The translations under genes and the position numbers were made by a program. This document shows positions 35,594-44,821 of a DNA stretch of 64,000 nucleotides, one piece after another. The number at the start of each line of letters is the position of its first letter. Within the stretch, counting starts at the first letter, position 1. This DNA comes from JAGNZR01 sp051648365 (lineage in GTDB: Bacteria; Fusobacteriota; Fusobacteriia; Fusobacteriales; Fusobacteriaceae), in the NCBI GenBank assembly GCA_051648365.1, contig JBOFEZ010000081.1, positions 32,358 to 96,357 on the forward strand. Direction: 5' to 3'. The notes under the pieces are model-generated. The model ran no database searches. It was not told the origin of the DNA and saw nothing but the letters and a program-made list of their open reading frames with translations.

Positions 35594-35649
35594 ATTTTAT
35601 GCTAATACTTTATGTGTCTTTGCACAATACTAATCAAAAGGAGTGTATA

Positions 35650-36045
35650 ATGATGAAAAAATTTCTAATCGTTACTTCAGCTTTACTTTCCGCCGCTGCT
35701 TTTTCTGCAGAATTTAAAACTGAAAAAGGTGGAATGGAATTTCCAGAATTAAAAATTGAAAAAGTTGAGGCTGCTACATATCTAGCTCTTGCCAGCAAAA
35801 CTGGTGAGTCTTATACCTTTGGTCTTGCCAACGATGTTCTTTTAGAGGCGGAAAAAGGTAATGATCAAATAGAGGTCATCGGTTTCTATGATCATATCGG
35901 TAAAAAGAAACTCGATAAAGAACTTTACGACGTTGTAATAAAAAAAGGAGCTTTAACTGTTAAGCCTACTTACGAAGATTTTTCTATAATTTTCACAAAG
36001 CAAGAAACAGGAAAAATATTAAAAGCTATAAAGGAGGCTAACTAA
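35650..36045 (+). CDS. Small secreted protein of unknown function (type B)
   Basis: Unrecognised. The 131-residue product has a signal peptide (MMKKFLIVTSALLSAAAFSA). The mature domain holds TYLALASKTGESYTFGLAND, a pattern repeated in the next gene (AFFALQTKNGAVVTFGLPKS), so the two are paralogues. I place the start at ATG 35650, with AGGAG 6 bases before it. The upstream in-frame ATG at 35599 has no site. Both proteins look like small beta-rich periplasmic domains. No function is assigned. Confidence 0.75.
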   Translation: MMKKFLIVTSALLSAAAFSAEFKTEKGGMEFPELKIEKVEAATYLALASKTGESYTFGLANDVLLEAEKGNDQIEVIGFYDHIGKKKLDKELYDVVIKKGALTVKPTYEDFSIIFTKQETGKILKAIKEAN

Positions 36046-36046
36046 C

Positions 36047-36454
36047 ATGAAAAAATTTTTTATACTCTTGGGAATTTTAGCTTCTGCTAATCTTTTTGCT
36101 GCAGATATAGTAAAAGGAAATACTGCTGTTAAAACTGATAAAATAGGACTTCTGACTCAAAAAGGAAATGCATTTTTTGCTCTTCAGACTAAAAATGGAG
36201 CTGTAGTTACTTTTGGACTTCCTAAATCAGTCCTTATAAACACACTAAAAGATGGAAAAGCTAGGGTTCAAATTCCTGGAATTATAGCTAACGCCAATAA
36301 ACCTGAAGAAAATGCACTTCAGTTTTATGATATTCAATACGACAAAAAAGAAGGTATACTTCTTTTAGATTTCTCTGGAACAGAGGATTATATCGTATTC
36401 AATAAGGAAGAAGTAGCAAAATTTGGAAAAATACTTGAAAATGGAGGAAAATAA
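36047..36454 (+). CDS. Small secreted protein of unknown function (type B')
   Basis: Unrecognised paralogue of the gene before it. The 135-residue product has a signal peptide (MKKFFILLGILASANLFAA) and the shared core FFALQTKNGAVVTFGLPKSV at about residues 43-62. The ATG follows one base after the previous stop and its GGAGG site lies inside the end of that gene, so the two are translationally coupled. It ends one base before the next gene starts. Confidence 0.75.
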   Translation: MKKFFILLGILASANLFAADIVKGNTAVKTDKIGLLTQKGNAFFALQTKNGAVVTFGLPKSVLINTLKDGKARVQIPGIIANANKPEENALQFYDIQYDKKEGILLLDFSGTEDYIVFNKEEVAKFGKILENGGK

Positions 36455-36455
36455 T

Positions 36456-36782
36456 ATGAAAAAAATAATTCTAACTTTTTTAGTTTTTGGGATGTCGGCT
36501 TTATCCTTTGCAGACTACCGTAGACCTATTCCTCGTCCAGTAGTTAGACGTGAAATTGCAAAAGCTCATATTCGTAATGAAATCAGAAAAGATATAAGAA
36601 GAGATATAAGAGATGAATACAGAAGAGACCAAAGAGAAAAAGCTATCGTTGGTGCTGTTATAGGTGCTGTAGCTATCGCAGGAATTGCTGCTGCAAATAA
36701 TAACAATAACAATAATAATAACAATAATAATAACAATAATAATTATTACAACCCTGTTCCTCAACCTTATTACGGATACTAA
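36456..36782 (+). CDS. Small secreted Arg-rich / poly-Asn protein (type A')
   Basis: Unrecognised. The 108-residue product has a signal peptide (MKKIILTFLVFGMSALSFA). An Arg-rich charged region of about 40 residues follows (EIRKDIRRDIRDEYRRDQRE). Then come AIVGAVIGAVAIAGIAA, sixteen consecutive asparagines and NPVPQPYYGY. The hydrophobic glycine-rich segment and the PYYGY end match the type A protein at 35180. I place the start at ATG 36456, with GGAGG upstream. The 36423 ATG is out of place, inside the previous gene. Poly-Asn tracts are rare in bacteria. Confidence 0.75.
   Translation: MKKIILTFLVFGMSALSFADYRRPIPRPVVRREIAKAHIRNEIRKDIRRDIRDEYRRDQREKAIVGAVIGAVAIAGIAAANNNNNNNNNNNNNNNNYYNPVPQPYYGY
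36696..36743 (+). repeat. AAY codon tract encoding sixteen asparagines
   Basis: Sixteen successive AAT or AAC codons. A triplet tract like this can change length without breaking the frame, so strains may differ in Asn number. Confidence 0.9.
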
Positions 36783-36805
36783 AACCATAAATTAATTTTT
36801 CCAAA

Positions 36806-36836
36806 TAAAAAATAGCCGGTTAATCCAGCTATTTTT
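36806..36836. terminator. Bidirectional terminator between secreted-protein operon and TetR gene
   Basis: AAAAAATAGC (36806-36815) and GCTATTTTTT (36827-36836) pair perfectly, with two further GG/CC pairs inside. It overlaps the end of the convergent TetR gene. Confidence 0.85.
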
Positions 36837-37401
36837 TATTATTTCTCTTCTCCAATTTTTTATAAAGAAGAGCTGCAGGCGCTTCAACAAGCCTTGTCTT
36901 TATAAATTCATTTGTAGGATTTTCAAAATATCCTGTGGAAATAAGAGTTGCAAATCCATGAACATAGATCCAAGAATCCAGGAAAAGGTCTACTTTATCC
37001 TCCTCACTTATCGCAGAAAATCTCTCATCTCTTCCCATCTGTTGTTTCACTAAATCTCTAAATTCCCTTATAAGGTCTCTATAGGAAATATCTTTCAAAA
37101 AAATATTTTTAAAAAGCTGTTTTTCCTCTCTAGCAAAATAACAGATTCCCAATCCTATATTAAGAAATTCAAATTCCGTTTCTTCATTATTAAGATATTC
37201 TAAAAATCTTTTCTTCGCTCTATCTATAAGTTCTTCTTTTAGAACATCCATAGATTCGTAATAACTGTATATGGGAGCTGGAGAAGCATTAAGAGCCTTG
37301 GCTAAACTTCTGGCTGTAATCTCTTCTAGTCCATATTTTTCAAACATCTCATACGCTTTATTGTGAATCTGTTTCTTTTTGAATATGGCTTTTTTAGGCA
37401 T
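36829..37401 (-). CDS. TetR-family transcriptional regulator
   Basis: DNA-binding regulator, 190 residues. The N-terminal helix-turn-helix reads ITARSLAKALNASPAPIYSY (about residues 28-47) followed by ESMDVLKEELI. The C-terminal part has the WIYVHGFATL segment of the TetR WHG-type domain. The start has GAGGTG 6 bases upstream. Its promoter contains an inverted repeat over the -10, so self-repression is likely. Neighbours are the FadL-type porin upstream and the secreted-protein cluster downstream, but its targets are not shown. Confidence 0.88.
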   Translation of the reverse strand: MPKKAIFKKKQIHNKAYEMFEKYGLEEITARSLAKALNASPAPIYSYYESMDVLKEELIDRAKKRFLEYLNNEETEFEFLNIGLGICYFAREEKQLFKNIFLKDISYRDLIREFRDLVKQQMGRDERFSAISEEDKVDLFLDSWIYVHGFATLISTGYFENPTNEFIKTRLVEAPAALLYKKLEKRNNKK

Positions 37402-37434
37402 TTTTCACCTCTTTCTCTTTTGATAAAAAATTTA

Positions 37435-37477
37435 GGTACACACCTTCCAGTATATACCCAAATAATTTTTCTGTCAA
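37435..37477 (-). promoter_or_regulatory. TetR-gene promoter and imperfect palindromic operator
   Basis: On the minus strand TTGACA (37472-37477) and TATACT (37449-37454) are 17 bases apart. A 24-base inverted repeat, GGTACACAC (37435-37443) and GTATATACC (37450-37458), 7 of 9 matching, covers the -10 and start site. This fits autorepression by the TetR protein. Confidence 0.6.
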
Positions 37478-37496
37478 TTCTGTATTTTTTTATATC

Positions 37497-38861
37497 TTAA
37501 TTCCATTTATAAGTAAATCCAAGTCCAAGAGCTGTCGTCTCTTTTTTATAAGTAATTTCAGATTTTCTAGCTTTAGCTGTATCATAGAAATAGTATGCAA
37601 CTGATCCAGTAAGAAGTAAATTTTCACTGTACTTATACTTAGCTCCTGTCCCCAGCATGATAGAATTTAACGCATACTCAGAATCATGATAGTTATTTTC
37701 TTCTGCTCCAGTTACAGCATAGTTAGCTCCTGCCATCCAAGACCATTTTTCATTGATAACATACTCCGATCCAAGCGACATTTCATATCCATCGTTATAT
37801 CTTCTGCTTGCTCCGGATTCTGTTTGAGCTCTCTCTCCGATATTTGCAGCTTTATTGAAGTAGTAATTTCCTCCAACAAAAGTCATCCATCTGTCAGTTA
37901 CCGCATAAGACGCTCCTAGAGCCAACATTGCGGGAAGATCTCTTCTAGCTTTGAATCCATCTCCGTACTCAGGATAGAAATTTTCGAAACCTAGGGACGG
38001 TAACTCCTTATTACCAATTGTACCGCCTCCTATAGATGTAGAATTATCAGATTTTGTTTCAAAGTTCATTCTGACTTTAGTATCATATCTCATACCGACA
38101 TTTAATTTCTCGGTAGCAGCATAATTAACGCCAAATTGCCCTCCGAATCCCCAAGCTTCTCTTTCAGCATCTGTCGTAGTTGTTCCATTTAAAATTTCAA
38201 CTAAGGGATTTAAACCTGATTTGATATCGTCTATATTTAAAGTTCCCTTGAAATTCCTTTGCCCACGAACTATTCTGAAAGCTCCCGACACTGACCATTT
38301 AGAATCTATTTCATAAGCTGTTCCTAGAGTAGTTTGAATATATCTATTTTCCCCTTCAGCTTTACCAGTTATATTTACACCATCTGTATCTGTTAGAATA
38401 TTCAATAAGCCAGCTGCCCCAGAACTAATTCCAGGTAATCCTGTAAACCCATTTCCTCTTATTTGATCCTGAAGTGTCGCATATTTAGAGATTCCTTGTT
38501 TATACTCTACTCCAGCTCCTCCAGCTATTCCTCCAACTGTCCAAAAAAAAGCCTGTTTTCCCTTCTTTTTAACTATGGAAAAACTAGACACAGTAGAACC
38601 AAGATCAGTTTTAAACTGCTCTCCTTTATATTCTGTGCTATACTCTCCAGTTGCAAATTGGAGTCCTCCATTTATATAAAGTCCATCCTCTATTTTAGTA
38701 AGACCTGCCGGATTATAATTCACACTCGAAGTTGTATTGATTGCTCCTTGCAATGCTGGATTCGCATTGTACTCTGGTGTGTAGTTCATGATGTGATCTA
38801 TTGATGCTGCATTTGAAATAGCTGTAACTGCTAAAAATGCTACTAAATTTAATTTTTTCAT
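37497..38861 (-). CDS. OmpP1/FadL/TodX-family outer-membrane transporter
   Basis: Outer-membrane beta-barrel for hydrophobic substrates such as long-chain fatty acids, 454 residues. A signal peptide (MKKLNLVAFLAVTAISNA) is followed by the FadL marker SSVNYNPAGLTKIEDGLYI near residues 48-65. Alternating aromatic/polar beta-strands run to a barrel-type end GLGFTYKWN. The substrate is not determined. The TetR gene just downstream has its own promoter and might regulate it. Confidence 0.9.
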   Translation of the reverse strand: MKKLNLVAFLAVTAISNAASIDHIMNYTPEYNANPALQGAINTTSSVNYNPAGLTKIEDGLYINGGLQFATGEYSTEYKGEQFKTDLGSTVSSFSIVKKKGKQAFFWTVGGIAGGAGVEYKQGISKYATLQDQIRGNGFTGLPGISSGAAGLLNILTDTDGVNITGKAEGENRYIQTTLGTAYEIDSKWSVSGAFRIVRGQRNFKGTLNIDDIKSGLNPLVEILNGTTTTDAEREAWGFGGQFGVNYAATEKLNVGMRYDTKVRMNFETKSDNSTSIGGGTIGNKELPSLGFENFYPEYGDGFKARRDLPAMLALGASYAVTDRWMTFVGGNYYFNKAANIGERAQTESGASRRYNDGYEMSLGSEYVINEKWSWMAGANYAVTGAEENNYHDSEYALNSIMLGTGAKYKYSENLLLTGSVAYYFYDTAKARKSEITYKKETTALGLGFTYKWN

Positions 38862-38896
38862 AACAATCTCCCATAACTTTTAATAATACAAGTGTA

Positions 38897-38925
38897 ATTA
38901 TAACATATGTTTTTTTTGTTGTAAA
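38897..38925 (-). promoter_or_regulatory. FadL-type gene promoter
   Basis: On the minus strand TTTACA (38920-38925) and a perfect TATAAT (38897-38902) are 17 bases apart. Confidence 0.7.
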
Positions 38926-38940
38926 GTTTTTTATATAAGA

Positions 38941-38978
38941 AAAACAACCGGGAAGCACTATCACTTCAAGATTGTTTT
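38941..38978 (-). terminator. Terminator after galK
   Basis: An interrupted stem: AAACAA with TTGTTT at the ends and GAAG with CTTC inside, separated by a 4-base internal loop. On the minus strand TTTTTC follows. It ends the galactoside operon. Confidence 0.6.
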
Positions 38979-38990
38979 TTGATTTATCAG

Positions 38991-40160
38991 TTATATTCTC
39001 CTAGCTCCATCTCCAACTTTAGCTACATAAAAATCTGCAACCAAACCTGTCTTAGCCGTATATTCTTTCCCAACTTGATTCATAAAATCTTTTATAGACT
39101 CATCTTTCACAAGGGCAACTGTGCACCCTCCAAATCCTGCTCCTGTCATACGAGCTCCTAAGATTCCCGGAGCATTCCATGATGCTTCAACCAGAGAATC
39201 CAATTCTATTCCCGAAACTTCGTAATCATCTCTTAGGGATATATGAGACTGATTCATAAGTTCTCCAAATCCTACTATGTCTCCAAGATTCAACTTTTTC
39301 ATCGCTTCCATTACCCTTACATTTTCAGAAACAGCATGACGAGCTCTTATCATTCTTTCTTCTGATTTTATAAGATGTTTAACAGATTGGAATTTCTCAT
39401 TATCCATCTCACACAGATATTTAATATCTATTTTTGAAGCTTGAAGCTCAGCTACTGCTTCTTCACATGAAGTTCTACGCTCATTATATTTAGATTCCCC
39501 TAACCCTCTTCTTTTATTTGTGTTAGCTATAACTATTGAAACACCATCTAACACAAGAGGTGCATATTTGTAATCAAGAGTGTCACAGTTGAGAAGTATT
39601 GCATGGTCTTTTTTCCCCATTCCCACAGCAAATTGATCCATGATTCCGCAGTTTACACCGATAAATTGATTTTCAGCTTTTTGAGAAAGTTTTACTATCT
39701 CCACCATCTCTATGTCTAAGTTAAATTCATCTCTCAGCAGAGTTCCCATAAGAACCTCTAGAGAAGCTGAAGATGACAATCCAGCTCCGTTAGGAATATT
39801 TCCATAGAATAGTATATCCAATCCCTTCTCTATAGAACATCCTTCATCCTTAAGCATTTTTAGAACTCCCTTAGGATAGTTTACCCAGTCATGCTGAGGA
39901 TTATTTTCCAATAAGTCCAAATCAAATTCGATAATCCCCTTGTTTTCAAAGTTTAAAGAATACATTCTAAATTTTCTGTCCTCTCTTTTTGCTACCACTG
40001 CATATGTTCCAAAATCTAGTGCACACGGAAAAACATATCCACCATTATAGTCTATATGTTCTCCTATAAGATTTACTCTTCCTGGAGAAAAATAAAGAGA
40101 AAGATCCCTATTTTCATCTCCAAGCATTATTTTAAAGCTATCTATTAATTTTTCTTTCAC
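38991..40160 (-). CDS. galK: Galactokinase
   Basis: ATP-dependent phosphorylation of galactose at C1, entry to the Leloir pathway. The 389-residue GHMP kinase shows GRVNLIGEHIDYNGGYVFP near residue 28, the phosphate-binding GAGLSSSASLEV, and MTGAGFGGCTVALVK near the C-terminus. It is the last gene of the operon, 13 bases after galT. No galE is visible in the window. Confidence 0.97.
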   Translation of the reverse strand: MKEKLIDSFKIMLGDENRDLSLYFSPGRVNLIGEHIDYNGGYVFPCALDFGTYAVVAKREDRKFRMYSLNFENKGIIEFDLDLLENNPQHDWVNYPKGVLKMLKDEGCSIEKGLDILFYGNIPNGAGLSSSASLEVLMGTLLRDEFNLDIEMVEIVKLSQKAENQFIGVNCGIMDQFAVGMGKKDHAILLNCDTLDYKYAPLVLDGVSIVIANTNKRRGLGESKYNERRTSCEEAVAELQASKIDIKYLCEMDNEKFQSVKHLIKSEERMIRARHAVSENVRVMEAMKKLNLGDIVGFGELMNQSHISLRDDYEVSGIELDSLVEASWNAPGILGARMTGAGFGGCTVALVKDESIKDFMNQVGKEYTAKTGLVADFYVAKVGDGARRI

Positions 40161-40173
40161 AATTCTCCTCCAA

Positions 40174-41709
40174 TTAAACTGAATAGATTGATTTCATAAA
40201 TCTTTTAAAACCTTCCATTCCTTTTTCATCTCTTTTATAAACTCCTGAATGCTCCAATACTGTTGAGAATCTAACACCTATCTCATGCTTCAGTATTTCT
40301 TCTATCTCCTTCTGAGATCTAAGAGGTATATTTTCATATCTGTTCATAATTTCGGCTATCCAGTGATGATGCTTTTTTAAGTCTCCACTATTTTCTATTT
40401 TTTCTAAACCTTTTTCAGATTTCATAGTTTCTGCCAAATCCCTTATTTCATCTTTAAGACGTCCGGGTAAAACTGCCAGTCCCATAACTTCTATAAGTCC
40501 GATGTTCTCTTTTTTGATATGATGAACTTCACTATGAGGATGGAAAATTCCCATAGGATGTTCCTCACTTGTTCTGTTGTTTCTCAGAACCAAGTCCATC
40601 TCATATTTCCCCTCTCTCATACGAACAATAGGTGTTACTGTGTTATGAGGAACATCTTCAGTATAGGCTTTTACGTCTACATCCATATCATTATAGTTTC
40701 TCCACTCATTCAGAATTTTATCTGCAAGTTCTATTAATTCATCCCTATCTTTTCCATTTATTCTGATAACTGACATAGGCCATTTAACTATTCCGCACTT
40801 TATATCTGGATAGTTCTGAAACCTAAACTCAGTTTCTATCGTAGCTTTAGCCATTGGGAAATCATGATTTCCCCCTTGAAAATGATCATGACTCAAAATA
40901 GATCCTCCTACTATTGGGAGATCAGCATTAGAACCTATAAAATAGTTAGGTAGAAAATCGACAAAGTCAAAAAGTCTTTCGAAACTCTTCTTCTCTATCT
41001 TCATAGGTCTGTGTTCTCCACAGAAAAGTATCGCATGCTCATTATAATAAACATATGGAGAATACTGAAGATACCAATCCTCCCTAGTCAGAGTCACAGG
41101 AATAACTCTGTGATTCTGTCTAGCAGGATGATTTATTCTTCCTGCATATCCAACATTTTCATAGCAAAGAAGACACTTGGGATATGATGATGCTGGCATA
41201 TTTCTCTCACGTATAATGTCTTTAGGATCTTTTTCAGGCTTAGAGAGATTTACTGTAATCTCCAAATTCCCATACTCTGTATTTGAGTACCAATGCATGT
41301 TTCTATTTACCCTATCCATTCTTATATAGTTAGTAGCTTTTGAAAAATTATAATATTCTTTAGCCGCCTTTTCAGGTGATATAGCATGCCTATTCATAAA
41401 TCTCTCTATTACCACCGACTGAGAAGGAACCAGATGTCCCATTATCTCAGTGTCTAGAAGTTCCCTGTCCACAATGCTTTCTGTTATTATTTCCTTATCT
41501 ATTGCCCATAAAGTTATATAATCCAATATCTCATGTATTTTTATCTCAGCTTTCCTTTCACTTGAGTCCTTTTCTCCAGACAAATAGCTGTCCAATTTAA
41601 GTGATTTAAGTATATTGTTCTGAGCAATTATTCTATCGTATTTTCCAATAAGTTTCTGTTCTATCCCATAGTTCAGAAGCTCATCTATTGCTGAATATAT
41701 ATTTTTCAT
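40174..41709 (-). CDS. galT: UTP/UDP-glucose-hexose-1-phosphate uridylyltransferase (class II GalT)
   Basis: Converts galactose-1-phosphate and UDP-glucose to UDP-galactose and glucose-1-phosphate. The 511-residue length and the motif LSHDHFQGGNHDFPMAKA are those of the class II GalT found mainly in Firmicutes, not of the HPHPQ-type class I enzyme. It lies between lacZ and galK and is intact. Confidence 0.95.
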   Translation of the reverse strand: MKNIYSAIDELLNYGIEQKLIGKYDRIIAQNNILKSLKLDSYLSGEKDSSERKAEIKIHEILDYITLWAIDKEIITESIVDRELLDTEIMGHLVPSQSVVIERFMNRHAISPEKAAKEYYNFSKATNYIRMDRVNRNMHWYSNTEYGNLEITVNLSKPEKDPKDIIRERNMPASSYPKCLLCYENVGYAGRINHPARQNHRVIPVTLTREDWYLQYSPYVYYNEHAILFCGEHRPMKIEKKSFERLFDFVDFLPNYFIGSNADLPIVGGSILSHDHFQGGNHDFPMAKATIETEFRFQNYPDIKCGIVKWPMSVIRINGKDRDELIELADKILNEWRNYNDMDVDVKAYTEDVPHNTVTPIVRMREGKYEMDLVLRNNRTSEEHPMGIFHPHSEVHHIKKENIGLIEVMGLAVLPGRLKDEIRDLAETMKSEKGLEKIENSGDLKKHHHWIAEIMNRYENIPLRSQKEIEEILKHEIGVRFSTVLEHSGVYKRDEKGMEGFKRFMKSIYSV

Positions 41710-41722
41710 AATCTCTCCCGAT

Positions 41723-44700
41723 TTATCTCTTCATATCTATTGTATAGTTAAAAGTCATATTTTTATCTGCTTTTATCAGATATTCATCGTGGGTAGGTGC
41801 TCCCCATGAATCATCTCCTCCGACTCCCATCTGAATCTTATTGATATTCAATACCGTGTAGCTTGACTCTGGGAGATCCTGATGATGATAAGCTGATTCC
41901 AGTTCATGTACTGTGTATGGTAGTGCACTGAACTCCATATTTTCAGAGGTTATTTTTAATCCATTTCCATTTCTGTCTGTAATGGTAAACCATCTAACTC
42001 CCACATGGTTTCCACACTCTTGAGGAATTACATACTGGCTCAATCCATCTTTCATTTTTTTCTTAAAAACTCCCATTCTAGCTCCATGAACTCTATCTAT
42101 GTAGCTCTCTTTTGGCCCCATTCCATAGAACTCTATATTTTCATAGTTCTCAGGAATTTTGAAAGTAGTTCCGAAGACCGGCATTTCATTTAATCCAGAT
42201 ACTCCTGCATAATCCAGTTGAACTCCAATTTTACCTGTGATATCAACTCTATACGTTACAGTACATGTTGAAACTGGGGATGTCGGTAGTTCATAAACAT
42301 AAGTGATATACGCCACTCCATCTTTCTCTTCCAAACGCACATCTGTATGTTTTGCATATAGAGAAGCTATTTTCCACTGAGCAGTTCTGAATCCCAGCTT
42401 ATTTCCTTTATCATTATCTGTAAGAGCTCTCCAAAAATTAGGCATTAGAGGCGATTTTATAAACTCTTCCCCCATATATTTCATTGAAATTATTGAACCA
42501 TAATTTTTAGAGAATATATGATGGAAACCTTCACCTTTTACACCTATATTTACATCACAGTTTTCGACTCTTACACTTGTAGAATTATCAAAAAGTTTTC
42601 CTTTTAATTCTTCTTCTGTTATTTCATAAATAAACTGACCGAAAGCAACTTCATGTCCTGCCTCGGCATATTTTTCAGTTTTTTTCAGGTTGAGAGTAAC
42701 CTCTATAACATACTCTCCTGGGATTGAAAACTCTGGAATCTGGAGTTGGAATTCATCTGTAGAAAGTGCTGCCAAATTAAGAATCGTTTTTCCTTTTAAT
42801 ATTTCTGTTCCATCTCTTAGAACTTTATATTGAGTTGAATATTTCGATATATTTGTGAATAGGCTTTGATTTTTTATGACTACACTATTTTTCTCCGGAA
42901 GAATTTTATAATCACTGAAAAGACCTTTCACTTCCTGCATCTTAGGAGAAGGCTTTCTATCTCCGTACACAAGTCCATTTACACAGAAATTATAATCTGT
43001 AGATCTATCATTAAAATCTCCTCCAAAAGCAAGAAATTCTATTCCATTTTCATCACGCTTCATTATGGCCTGATCTATGTAATCCCAGATGAACCCTCCC
43101 TGATACATAGGATATTTTTCTTCTAACTCTGTATATTTATGAAGTCCTCCATTGGAATTTCCCATAGCGTGTGAATATTCACAGTTGATAAAGGGCTTCT
43201 GAGGGTCATTATTTAAATATTCCTCTATATCCACAACCTTAGCATACATTCTACTTTCCATATCAGAAGTTCCGTTATATCTTCTATCCCAAAAAATCCC
43301 CTCATAGTGAACTACTCTTGTAGGATCTGTTTCTCTGAAATATTCTGAAAGTTTATAGAGATTTTCTCCTCCATAAGCCTCATTCCCACAAGACAAGATG
43401 ATGATAGATGGATGGTTTTTATCACGCTCTAGCATAGATTTCCCTCTATCTAATACGGTTCCTAGCCACTCAGGTTTTCCGTCAGGAACAACAAACTCAG
43501 GTTTGCATGCACCCATTTTTTGCCATGTACCGTGACTCTCTATATTTGCTTCATCTATAACATACAATCCATACTCGTCACAAAGTTCATACCATCTTGT
43601 TACATTTGGATAATGCGATGTTCGAACAGCATTAAAGTTATTGGCTTTCAAGAATTTGATATCCCAGAGCATCTCCTCTTCTGAAACTACTCTTCCGTTA
43701 TAACAGCTAAATTCATGACGATTCACACCTTTAAATACTATTCTTTTTCCATTTATCAGCATAAGCTTATCTTTTATTTCAAAAATCCTCACACCGATCT
43801 TCTGAGAAATTACCTCTATAATTTTTTCAGTAACAGCATCTTTTACAATTATAAAAGTTTCGTAAAGATATGGATTTTCAGCACTCCAAAGTTCAGGATG
43901 ATCTATATCTATGGCAAACCTTCCACTTTTATCTTCTGTTATAATTTCTCCCGAAGCTACTAAGTTTTTCTCAGCATCATAAATCTCTTGAACAATTTTT
44001 ACATGTTTTTTTTCTAAATACTGAAGTTTCATCTCTGTTATAATAGTAACTTTTTTATAATCATCTTCCACTTCTGTAACTATTTTAAGATCTCTCACAT
44101 GGACGTTTGGAACAGTATAGAGATAAACATCTCTAAAAATCCCTGAAAGTCTCCAGAAATCTTGATCCTCTAACCATGATCCGCTGCACCACTTATAAAC
44201 TTCTACTGCTAAAGTGTTCTCTCCCTCTATGATATATGGAGAAATGTCAAACTCTGCAGGAGTAAAACTATCTTCTGAATATCCAACAAATTCTCCGTTT
44301 AACCAGATTTTAAAAGCTGATTCCACACCTTGAAAAGATATATATACAGCTTCTTTATCCCAATTCTTAGGAATACAGAAATTTTTTATATATGAACTTA
44401 CAGGATTAAAATCTTTTGGAACCATTGGAGGTACAAGTTTTTCATGTCCGTCCCAAGGATACATAGTATTCACATAGTGAGGTTCACCAAACCCTTGCAT
44501 CTCGACATGTCCAGGAACTTTTACAGTATCCCATGCAGATGTGTTAAACCCCTGCTGGTAGAAGTTTTTTATTCTCAGCTCTGGGTTTTTTGCATAACTT
44601 ATTTTCCAGATTCCGTTTAGAGATTTTTTTAAATTCTCAGAGCCCATCTCTAAAGATTCTAGAGATGAAAAATATTTATGATCAGAATGAGGTTCCAATC

Positions 44701-44758
44701 TATTTACCTCAAAAATTTCTGGATTTTCTAAAAAGTTATCCTCAAGTTTAAAACTCAT
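41723..44758 (-). CDS. lacZ: Beta-galactosidase (GH2, LacZ type)
   Basis: Hydrolyses lactose and other beta-galactosides. The 1011-residue protein has the full LacZ domain order. The acid/base glutamate is in IILSCGNEAYGG, the nucleophile in FINCEYSHAMGNSNG, and the sugar-binding GVNRHEFSC and RTSHYPN are present. The C-terminal Bgal_small domain is also complete. I place the start at ATG 44758, with GGAGG 5 bases before it. The upstream in-frame start at 44782 precedes that site. It shows no signal peptide, so it acts in the cytoplasm on sugar brought in by the permease encoded upstream. Confidence 0.97.
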   Translation of the reverse strand: MSFKLEDNFLENPEIFEVNRLEPHSDHKYFSSLESLEMGSENLKKSLNGIWKISYAKNPELRIKNFYQQGFNTSAWDTVKVPGHVEMQGFGEPHYVNTMYPWDGHEKLVPPMVPKDFNPVSSYIKNFCIPKNWDKEAVYISFQGVESAFKIWLNGEFVGYSEDSFTPAEFDISPYIIEGENTLAVEVYKWCSGSWLEDQDFWRLSGIFRDVYLYTVPNVHVRDLKIVTEVEDDYKKVTIITEMKLQYLEKKHVKIVQEIYDAEKNLVASGEIITEDKSGRFAIDIDHPELWSAENPYLYETFIIVKDAVTEKIIEVISQKIGVRIFEIKDKLMLINGKRIVFKGVNRHEFSCYNGRVVSEEEMLWDIKFLKANNFNAVRTSHYPNVTRWYELCDEYGLYVIDEANIESHGTWQKMGACKPEFVVPDGKPEWLGTVLDRGKSMLERDKNHPSIIILSCGNEAYGGENLYKLSEYFRETDPTRVVHYEGIFWDRRYNGTSDMESRMYAKVVDIEEYLNNDPQKPFINCEYSHAMGNSNGGLHKYTELEEKYPMYQGGFIWDYIDQAIMKRDENGIEFLAFGGDFNDRSTDYNFCVNGLVYGDRKPSPKMQEVKGLFSDYKILPEKNSVVIKNQSLFTNISKYSTQYKVLRDGTEILKGKTILNLAALSTDEFQLQIPEFSIPGEYVIEVTLNLKKTEKYAEAGHEVAFGQFIYEITEEELKGKLFDNSTSVRVENCDVNIGVKGEGFHHIFSKNYGSIISMKYMGEEFIKSPLMPNFWRALTDNDKGNKLGFRTAQWKIASLYAKHTDVRLEEKDGVAYITYVYELPTSPVSTCTVTYRVDITGKIGVQLDYAGVSGLNEMPVFGTTFKIPENYENIEFYGMGPKESYIDRVHGARMGVFKKKMKDGLSQYVIPQECGNHVGVRWFTITDRNGNGLKITSENMEFSALPYTVHELESAYHHQDLPESSYTVLNINKIQMGVGGDDSWGAPTHDEYLIKADKNMTFNYTIDMKR

Positions 44759-44821
44759 TTTTACCTCCAAATTATTTCCCAAAATTTATTCTGTACTATT
44801 TTTTATTACAATTCAAGAATT

